This document shows positions 58,618 to 64,000 of a DNA stretch of 64,000 nucleotides, piece after piece. How positions within the stretch are numbered: the stretch's first letter is position 1; each line of letters starts with the position of its first letter. The stretch spans positions 62,001-126,000 of the forward strand of contig NZ_VCHQ01000031.1 in assembly GCF_005860775.1 (NCBI RefSeq). Reading direction: 5' to 3'. The position numbers were made by a program, and so were the translations under genes. Source of the stretch: Klebsiella indica. GTDB lineage: Bacteria; Pseudomonadota; Gammaproteobacteria; Enterobacterales; Enterobacteriaceae. Below the pieces are notes generated by a model. It worked only from the letters and a program-made list of their open reading frames with translations. It was not told the DNA's origin and searched no databases.

Positions 58618-59616
58618 TTATTTCGCGAACTTATCCAGTACGCGAATCAACTGAGTGACAAAGCCATACTCGTTATCATACCAGGCGACTGTCTTCACAA
58701 GCTGGAGGTCGCCGACTTCTGCAACCTCCAGTTGGGTGGCGTCATAAATTGACCCGAAATGGCAGCCAATAACATCCGACGAGACGATCTCTTCTTCGGT
58801 ATAGCCGAACGATTCATTGTTGGTCGCCGCATTTTTCATCGCCTGATTGACCTCTTCGGCCGTGACCTTTTTCTCCAGCACCGATACCAGCTCGGTGACT
58901 GAGCCTGTTTTGGTCGGTACGCGCTGGGCATGGCCTTTCAGCTTGCCGCTAAGCTCCGGGATGACCAGGCCGATTGCCTTCGCCGCGCCAGTGGTATGCG
59001 GAATGATATTTTCCGCCGCCGCGCGCGAGGCGCGCAAATCTTTTCCGCGCGGGCCATCAACCAGCGACTGGGTACCGGTATAGGCGTGGATGGTGGTCAT
59101 GGTTCCCACTTTAATACCGAAAGCGTCGTTGAGCACCTTTGCCATCGGGGCCAGGCAGTTGGTGGTGCAGGAGGCGACGGAAATAATCGTATCGTCTGCG
59201 GCCAGTGTGTCATCGTTAACGTTATACACGATAGTTTTCATATTGCCTGCTGGCGCGGAAATCAACACTTTTTTCGCCCCGGCGGTCAGGTGCGCCTGTG
59301 CTTTCTCTGCTGACGTATAGAAGCCGGTACATTCGACGATAACGTCGGCGCCCACCGATTTCCACGGTATATGCTGAGCCTCTTTTTCGGCATAAACGGT
59401 AATTTTTTTGCCATTAACAATCAGAGCATCTTCAGTAAAATCAATGCTCCATGGGAAAGGGCCGTAGTTAGAATCATGCTTTAACAGATAGGCCAGCACT
59501 TTCGGCGAGGTGAGGTCGTTAATGGCCACGACCTCTAATGAACTATTGACCTCCAGTAACCGACGCAGCACCAAACGTCCAATACGACCAAATCCATTAA
59601 TCCCAAGTTTGCTCAT
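58618..59616 (-). CDS. gapC: GapC, second glyceraldehyde-3-phosphate dehydrogenase, intact
   Basis: 332 residues with no interruption. In E. coli K-12 gapC is a pseudogene, so the intact frame is notable. NAD site [12 protein letters not shown]; catalytic Cys in [12 protein letters not shown]; the sugar-phosphate loop in [16 protein letters not shown]-terminal WYDNEYGFV. It would make 1,3-bisphosphoglycerate from glyceraldehyde-3-phosphate with NAD. It has clear differences from GapA, and its role alongside GapA is unclear. Confidence 0.95.
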   Translation of the reverse strand: MSKLGINGFGRIGRLVLRRLLEVNSSLEVVAINDLTSPKVLAYLLKHDSNYGPFPWSIDFTEDALIVNGKKITVYAEKEAQHIPWKSVGADVIVECTGFYTSAEKAQAHLTAGAKKVLISAPAGNMKTIVYNVNDDTLAADDTIISVASCTTNCLAPMAKVLNDAFGIKVGTMTTIHAYTGTQSLVDGPRGKDLRASRAAAENIIPHTTGAAKAIGLVIPELSGKLKGHAQRVPTKTGSVTELVSVLEKKVTAEEVNQAMKNAATNNESFGYTEEEIVSSDVIGCHFGSIYDATQLEVAEVGDLQLVKTVAWYDNEYGFVTQLIRVLDKFAK

Positions 59617-60312
59617 GAAGAATCTCCCGGTAAGTTGAATCGACAGGTTAAAACTTCTCCAGGCTTAGTCCAGGCATCGGCATTGAGCAACCCGCACGGT
59701 ACCACTCGCCATTAATCATTCGGAACAAATGAACCGAAAAGCTAATGGATACAATCCGCTGTGAGGGAATAATTTTTTTGTTGCGGTGTTATACCTTGAG
59801 GCGATATTGGGGAGGAAAATATGTGGAGCATCATCTTTGACTTATATAACCAACGGTTAGCCGGTAGTCGTTCCCGGCACAGCAAATGCGTCTAATGCCT
59901 CGCCATCAAGACGGTAACGTATCCACTCACTTTGCGGGAGGGGGGCAGTGAAGTCAGGATCAGGCTCCCGGTTTTCGTTTCGAGCTGCATTATTTATCGC
60001 ATAGGCCGGTGTTGGCGGAACGACTGGCCGGCGAGGGGCTCGGTGATAAAGGCCAGGCGCTTTTTAACCGCAGATTGATGATGAGGCGGTTTCCGGTTTA
60101 TAAAGTAGAATGCCAGAGTGGTGGTTGCCAGGTATTAATATGTACCATGTTTAGCGTCGATGATGCGAATTATGGCAAATATGCTTACACAGGTAACCAA
60201 CGGGCAGTGTTATCGAGGCAAATCCCATTGAGTTTTTTATGTTTTTCCATAACGAATGTTTCACGAAAACAGCGCAATGTCATTATCATTTTTGTGATCA
60301 CTTATCCATAAA

Positions 60313-60328
60313 CATGACGCCCATCACA
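60313..60328 (+). promoter_or_regulatory. Possible CRP site of the PTS operon
   Basis: CATGA, six bases, TCACA: complete right half and three of five in the left half of the TGTGA-N6-TCACA consensus, about 160 bp before the IIA gene. CRP control is common for sugar PTS operons. Confidence 0.45.
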
Positions 60329-60377
60329 AAATATTAGTGTTCTTTGATCCGTGTCGCTTTTTTCCTCTCACCGTAAA

Positions 60378-60410
60378 GAAAACGTTTCCTGTGAAAGGCG
60401 GAAAACGTTT
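60378..60410. promoter_or_regulatory. Tandem GAAAACGTTT repeats, probable operator pair
   Basis: GAAAACGTTT occurs at 60378-60387 and 60401-60410; each contains the palindrome AAACGTTT. The centres are 23 bp apart, about two helical turns. The core resembles LacI/GalR-family operators (such as the Cra core). They lie 77-109 bp before the PTS IIA start. The regulator is not in the window. Confidence 0.55.
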
Positions 60411-60486
60411 GTCAGCACTTAGACAAAATAAACATTAGTATATACGTATCTTAATTGACGTAATACGCGGATGGAGATGTACGTAT

Positions 60487-60948
60487 ATGCTCATTGCACG
60501 AGAGAATATTTTTTTAGATCAGTCCTTCAGGGATAAAAAGGAAATTTTTCGTTTCCTTGCTTTACATGCTGTGGCTCAGGGATGGGCTGATGATGCCGAT
60601 AAGATTGAAGAAGATCTTTGGACTCGAGAAAACCAGTATTCAACGGGGTTTGAGAGCCAAATTGCGATCCCGCATGCTAAAACGGAAAACGTCTCCGAGG
60701 CCGGTATTGTTTTTATCCGTCTACAGCGCCCGATTAACTGGGAGAGCCTCGATGGTCTACCGGTGAAAATTATTTTTGGCCTCCTGGTACCTGAGGCTGG
60801 CGCTAAAATTCTGCATCTACAGATTATAAATAGCCTTGCCAGTCAGATAGTTGATGATGAATTTCGCGACCAACTCTTTGCGGTTAACGATGTAGAAGAG
60901 TTATTCCAATATATGAAGTCACGCATTTCCGTTGAGGAGGAACTATGA
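60487..60948 (+). CDS. PTS EIIA, fructose/mannosylglycerate class
   Basis: 153 residues of the PTS EIIA type 2 domain. Phospho-His63 in QIAIPHAKTENVSE, with GLLVPEAGAKILHLQ, typical of fructose-class EIIA. It accepts phosphate from HPr and passes it to the EIIB that follows. In E. coli the corresponding domain is part of the fused MngA; here it is a separate gene. Overlaps the next gene by 4 bases (ATGA). Confidence 0.9.
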   Translation: MLIARENIFLDQSFRDKKEIFRFLALHAVAQGWADDADKIEEDLWTRENQYSTGFESQIAIPHAKTENVSEAGIVFIRLQRPINWESLDGLPVKIIFGLLVPEAGAKILHLQIINSLASQIVDDEFRDQLFAVNDVEELFQYMKSRISVEEEL

Positions 60949-61268
60949 AAATTGTCGGCGTTACGTCCTGTATTGCCGGGTTAGCTCATACGCCAATGGC
61001 GGCTAAGTCTCTGGAAAAAGAAGGAGCTCGTCTCGGTCATCAGGTGAAAATAGAGCAGCAGGGTGCTATGGGTATCATGAATAAAATTACAGCTGAGGAA
61101 ATTAACGCTGCTGATTTTGTACTCATCGCGGCCGATCGTACCATTGAAGAAGAGGAGCGTTTCTCCGGCAAAATAATTATTAGGGTAAAAATAGGACAAT
61201 GTGTCAGTCACGCCTCTGACGTTATTTCTAAGTGTGTTTCGGCCGTTGATGCCCGTCGCAACAAATAA
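60945..61268 (+). CDS. PTS EIIB, fructose/mannosylglycerate class
   Basis: 107 residues; phosphocysteine Cys9 in VTSCIAGLAHTPMAA (usually C-P-T-G-I-A-H-T, here C-I-A-G-L-A-H-T). Typical EIIB end near CVSAVDARRNK. It phosphorylates the sugar carried by EIIC. The Pro-Thr to Ile-Ala change in the loop is unusual. Followed by the EIIC gene after 13 bp. Confidence 0.88.
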   Translation: MKIVGVTSCIAGLAHTPMAAKSLEKEGARLGHQVKIEQQGAMGIMNKITAEEINAADFVLIAADRTIEEEERFSGKIIIRVKIGQCVSHASDVISKCVSAVDARRNK

Positions 61269-61281
61269 TATCGGTGATGCC

Positions 61282-62388
61282 ATGAAAAAAATAATGATTG
61301 AAATAAAAAATCATCTCATGACGGGTATTTCCTACGCACTACCTGTCATTATTGCCGGTTCTCTGATGGTTGCTGTGGCCAAAATAATCGGCCTGGCAAT
61401 TGGTGAGTCTAATCTGGATGCCTTTGCAAATAGCGATGGTCTGCAAAACTGGCTTTATCTTACTCAGAACATTGGTTTTAAGATTATCGGCTTGATGAAC
61501 TATGTACTGGGTGCCTATGTAGCCTATTCCATCGCGGGTAAAAAAGGGCTGGCCTCGGGCTTTACTGCAGGTTTGATAGCTTCGCTAACGGGATCAGGCT
61601 TCCTTGGCGCAGTTCTGGGAGGATTGCTTGCGGGATACTCATCAGAGTGGGTTGCACGTAAGATTCGCATTACCGGTTCAGCAGCGAGTTCCGTACCACT
61701 GATTATTTTGCCGTTTATCACAGTGGGACTGCAGGTTGTCATTATGCTGCTCCTGCTGGGCGATGTCCTGAGCTGGCTCAACACTTCGTTGATGGCGTGG
61801 GTACAGAGGATGACGGAAGATGGTACCAGTACGGTTGTGCTTGCTGCAGTCCTTGGTGGAATGATTTGTTTCGATCTTGGCGGCCCGGTTAATAAGGCGG
61901 CATGGGGAACGGCTAATGTCCTATTTTTGAGCGGCGTATATCTTCCCGCGATACTGGTTAACGTTGCGATTATTATTCCTCCGTTGGGTTATGCGGCAGC
62001 GCGTTTCTTACGACCACACAACTTCAATCAAACGCTGAAAGAGGCGGGAAATGGCTCCATTATCATGGGTATTCTCGGAATATCTGAAGGTGCGATTCCG
62101 TTTACTTTGCGCAATCCGGCACGCCTGATCCCGCTTAACGTGTTGGCCGGGACGCTGGGATCGGTGACGGTCGCGCTTTTAAAAGCCTATCCAATTATGC
62201 CGCCGCTCGGAGGATTATATGGTGGATTTACTGTTGGTAATCCCTGGGCCTATTTTATTGGTGCTTTGGTCGGCACAGCTATTATTGCTGTCGGCGCAAA
62301 CATGCTTGTAAGTTTTAACGATGATGAGCCGGATCTTAAACTGAGTAAAAAGAGTGATGCGGAAGAAATTGAAATAAAGTTTGATTAA
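61282..62388 (+). CDS. PTS EIIC, fructose/mannosylglycerate class
   Basis: 368 residues from ATG 61282, about ten membrane segments. Blocks of this class: KNHLMTGISYALPVIIAGS, GLASGFTAGLIASLTGSGF, DLGGPVNKAAWG, ISEGAIPFTLRNPARLIP. It is the sugar channel. With the alpha-mannosidase that follows, the substrate is probably 2-O-alpha-mannosylglycerate or a related mannosyl compound, as for E. coli MngA-MngB. Confidence 0.92.
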   Translation: MKKIMIEIKNHLMTGISYALPVIIAGSLMVAVAKIIGLAIGESNLDAFANSDGLQNWLYLTQNIGFKIIGLMNYVLGAYVAYSIAGKKGLASGFTAGLIASLTGSGFLGAVLGGLLAGYSSEWVARKIRITGSAASSVPLIILPFITVGLQVVIMLLLLGDVLSWLNTSLMAWVQRMTEDGTSTVVLAAVLGGMICFDLGGPVNKAAWGTANVLFLSGVYLPAILVNVAIIIPPLGYAAARFLRPHNFNQTLKEAGNGSIIMGILGISEGAIPFTLRNPARLIPLNVLAGTLGSVTVALLKAYPIMPPLGGLYGGFTVGNPWAYFIGALVGTAIIAVGANMLVSFNDDEPDLKLSKKSDAEEIEIKFD

Positions 62389-62419
62389 TTTTTGCACTTT
62401 GCGCTACGGGAGATGTTAT

Positions 62420-64000
62420 ATGAAAAATAGAATTGTCCATATTTATACCCATACCCACTGGGATCAGGAATGGTATTTTACATCATCACGCTCACGCATT
62501 TACCTTTTTAATCACATTAAAAATGTAATACGGATACTTGAGAGCAACAATGATTTCCCGTGCTACCTTCTGGATGCGCAAAGTGCGTTAATTGACAGCT
62601 ATCTCCAGTGGGCTCCGGAAGATAAAGAGGTATTGTTCAAACTTATTGCCGAAAAACGGTTGCTTACCGGGCCATGGTATACGCAGACAGATCAGTTGGT
62701 TATTCATCAAGAGTCTGTTGTGCGTAATCTCTGGTACGGAATGCAGGTGGCGACAGACGCAGGTCATTGCATGATGGTGGGGTATGTCCCTGACTGTTTT
62801 GGCCAGGGCGGCAATATGCCGCAAATATATAAACAGTTCGGCATTCACCATGCGCTTTTCTGGCGCGGTATTGCCGATAATACGCTGCGTGAAACGGAAT
62901 TTATCTGGCGAGGGGATAATGGCGATCGCCTGTTCGCGGTCCAGATGCCGTGGGGATACCACTATGGCGGATTGCTTGATGAAACGCCTGAAACAATGGC
63001 TGAGTTTCTGAATGAAAAAATGTCGTCAATTGAGGCGCGTAGCGTGCGTAAAAATTTGCTTTATCCGCATGGTTTCGATCAGGCTCCGATACGAGAGAAT
63101 CTCCCGGAACTGGTGGAGCAGTTTAATGCCTGCGATAAAGAGCGCCATTATCAGATAGCTAATCCATTGACTTTTCTTAAGGAACTGGAGAAAGAAGCCG
63201 CGGTCGATGCGCGGGAATTGCAGGGCGAATTGACAGAGGGTAAACACTCACGGGTACATAAAACCATATTCTCATGTCGTGCAGACCTGAAGCTGCTCAA
63301 CAATGAGATTGAGGCATTGCTGGTTAACACGCTTGAACCGGTGCTGGCGATTAGCCGCAGCCTTGGCCTGCCGTATCCATCCCATATCATTGCCGATATC
63401 TGGAAGCTGATGTTTTACAATGCTGCCCATGACAGTATTGGCGGCTGCAATAGCGATGATACGAATCAGGATATCTACTTTCGCTATAAACAAGCCCGCG
63501 ATTTGGCTGTGAATTTACTGGAATTGCATACCAGGTTGATTGCTATACGCACGCCGCGTGAGCACGATTATACGTTTTCGGTATTTAATCCACAGACTCA
63601 TGTTGCCGCACCTTTGGTGACTTTTGATGCCTGGCTTCCGGGTATTCCGTTTACTTTGCGCGATGCAGCAGGTAGGGCGCTGCCTTATTTTATTGAGGAA
63701 CGGACAGAGCTGACTCAATATGTGTTGAATCAAACGATACGCCTTAATCCAGGTAAGCCGTACCATAAGCCGGAAAAAGTTTTTCGTAGCAAAATCACGG
63801 TGAAGAGCAGTGATTTACCGGCGCTCGGCTATACCCGCTGGATCCTGGATTTTTCAGCCGATGGCGCCAGCCGGACGACGTCTGACGGTGGACAGGTTAT
63901 CGAAAACAGAGCATATCGGATCGATGTTGAAGAAAATGGCCTGTTAACCATTACACATAAAGCCAGCGGTAAGCGCTATGAGCGTCAGATGTTACTGGTG
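62420..64000 (+). CDS. GH38 alpha-mannosidase (MngB-like), cut at right edge
   Basis: 527 codons are present and the frame is open at the end; full proteins are about 870-880. Start ATG 62420 with GGGAGATG before. Glycosyl hydrolase family 38: zinc-binding HTHWDQEW at residue 12, and the nucleophile Asp in GYVPDCFGQGGNMPQ. E. coli MngB hydrolyses phosphorylated mannosylglycerate to mannose-6-phosphate and glycerate. The preceding PTS supplies the phosphorylated substrate. Fourth gene of the operon, 31 bp after EIIC. Confidence 0.93.
   Translation, partial: MKNRIVHIYTHTHWDQEWYFTSSRSRIYLFNHIKNVIRILESNNDFPCYLLDAQSALIDSYLQWAPEDKEVLFKLIAEKRLLTGPWYTQTDQLVIHQESVVRNLWYGMQVATDAGHCMMVGYVPDCFGQGGNMPQIYKQFGIHHALFWRGIADNTLRETEFIWRGDNGDRLFAVQMPWGYHYGGLLDETPETMAEFLNEKMSSIEARSVRKNLLYPHGFDQAPIRENLPELVEQFNACDKERHYQIANPLTFLKELEKEAAVDARELQGELTEGKHSRVHKTIFSCRADLKLLNNEIEALLVNTLEPVLAISRSLGLPYPSHIIADIWKLMFYNAAHDSIGGCNSDDTNQDIYFRYKQARDLAVNLLELHTRLIAIRTPREHDYTFSVFNPQTHVAAPLVTFDAWLPGIPFTLRDAAGRALPYFIEERTELTQYVLNQTIRLNPGKPYHKPEKVFRSKITVKSSDLPALGYTRWILDFSADGASRTTSDGGQVIENRAYRIDVEENGLLTITHKASGKRYERQMLLV

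Larger units (their letters stand above)
59617..60486. other. 870-bp region with degraded coding traces and the PTS promoter
   Basis: Fragments of coherent protein text occur on both strands. Minus (59870 to about 60060): DPDFTAPLPQSEWIRYRLDG, ending in a stop. Plus (59960-60120): FRFELHYLSHRPVLAERLAG, then LFNRRLMMRRFPVYKVE. Each lacks a start or is cut by stops, so these look like remnants; I cannot name a family. From 60300 on it is the promoter of the PTS operon (CRP-like site and paired operators). Confidence 0.45.

Overview
This is a chromosomal window from an enterobacterium close to Citrobacter, Salmonella and Escherichia. The right two thirds follow the E. coli K-12 order zntB-fnrS-dbpA-ttcA-uspF-nifJ(ydbK)-ydbJ-hslJ-ldhA-ydbH-ynbE-ydbL-azoR-hrpA-ydcF-aldA-gapC. 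Several accessory blocks interrupt this backbone. A 127-bp ERIC repeat and a REP element also point to Enterobacteriaceae. The genus is an inference; Citrobacter is my best guess. I saw no rRNA, tRNA, CRISPR array or complete insertion sequence.

Bases 1-17100 are a metal-uptake region with three TonB-dependent receptors. It opens with two FecCD-type permeases, a TonB receptor, a remnant resembling the start of an NRPS condensation domain, and a YncE-like beta-propeller that lacks a signal peptide. Next come a DUF2946 protein and an OprC/NosA-type copper receptor with a Met-rich insertion. The block ends with a yersiniabactin uptake locus: fyuA and ybtA, divergent from ybtP-ybtQ-ybtX. The order matches the high-pathogenicity island, but irp2-irp1-ybtU-ybtT-ybtE are absent between ybtA and fyuA, and no ybtS follows ybtX. 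Both promoter regions keep the same arrangement of a YbtA-like motif followed about 12 bp later by a Fur box. I read it as an uptake-only locus.

Bases 17300-22250 hold a YagU-family membrane protein, a solitary PTS EIIB of the lactose/cellobiose class whose ribosome-binding site lies in a hairpin, an unknown small gene, umuDC under a LexA box, zntB, and the anaerobic sRNA FnrS with an FNR site. Bases 22250-34700 are mostly backbone. They include an integrase fragment beside ttcA at the site where Rac inserts in E. coli, a LysR gene with a damaged DNA-binding end, a KTSC protein in the position of ompN, and nifJ, ydbJ, hslJ, ldhA and a small DedA protein. ydbH-ynbE-ydbL follow at 34863-38021.

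Bases 38138-48161 are an accessory catabolic cluster of ten genes. One transcript carries a fused permease/ATPase, a phytanoyl-CoA-dioxygenase-family (PhyH) enzyme, a solute-binding protein and a class II aldolase. The other strand carries a LysR regulator and then a flavin monooxygenase, RidA, DUF1028, an ArgE/DapE-type hydrolase and a second PhyH enzyme. I do not know its substrate; uptake followed by oxidative and hydrolytic breakdown of a small nitrogenous, probably amide-containing compound fits best. This is the strongest candidate here for an undescribed system.

Bases 48200-64000 contain a HigBA-like toxin-antitoxin pair with a perfect palindromic operator, azoR, hrpA, an NAD-type glutamate dehydrogenase, ydcF, aldA, an intact gapC, and the start of a mannosylglycerate-type operon: unfused PTS IIA, IIB and IIC, then a GH38 alpha-mannosidase cut by the window edge.
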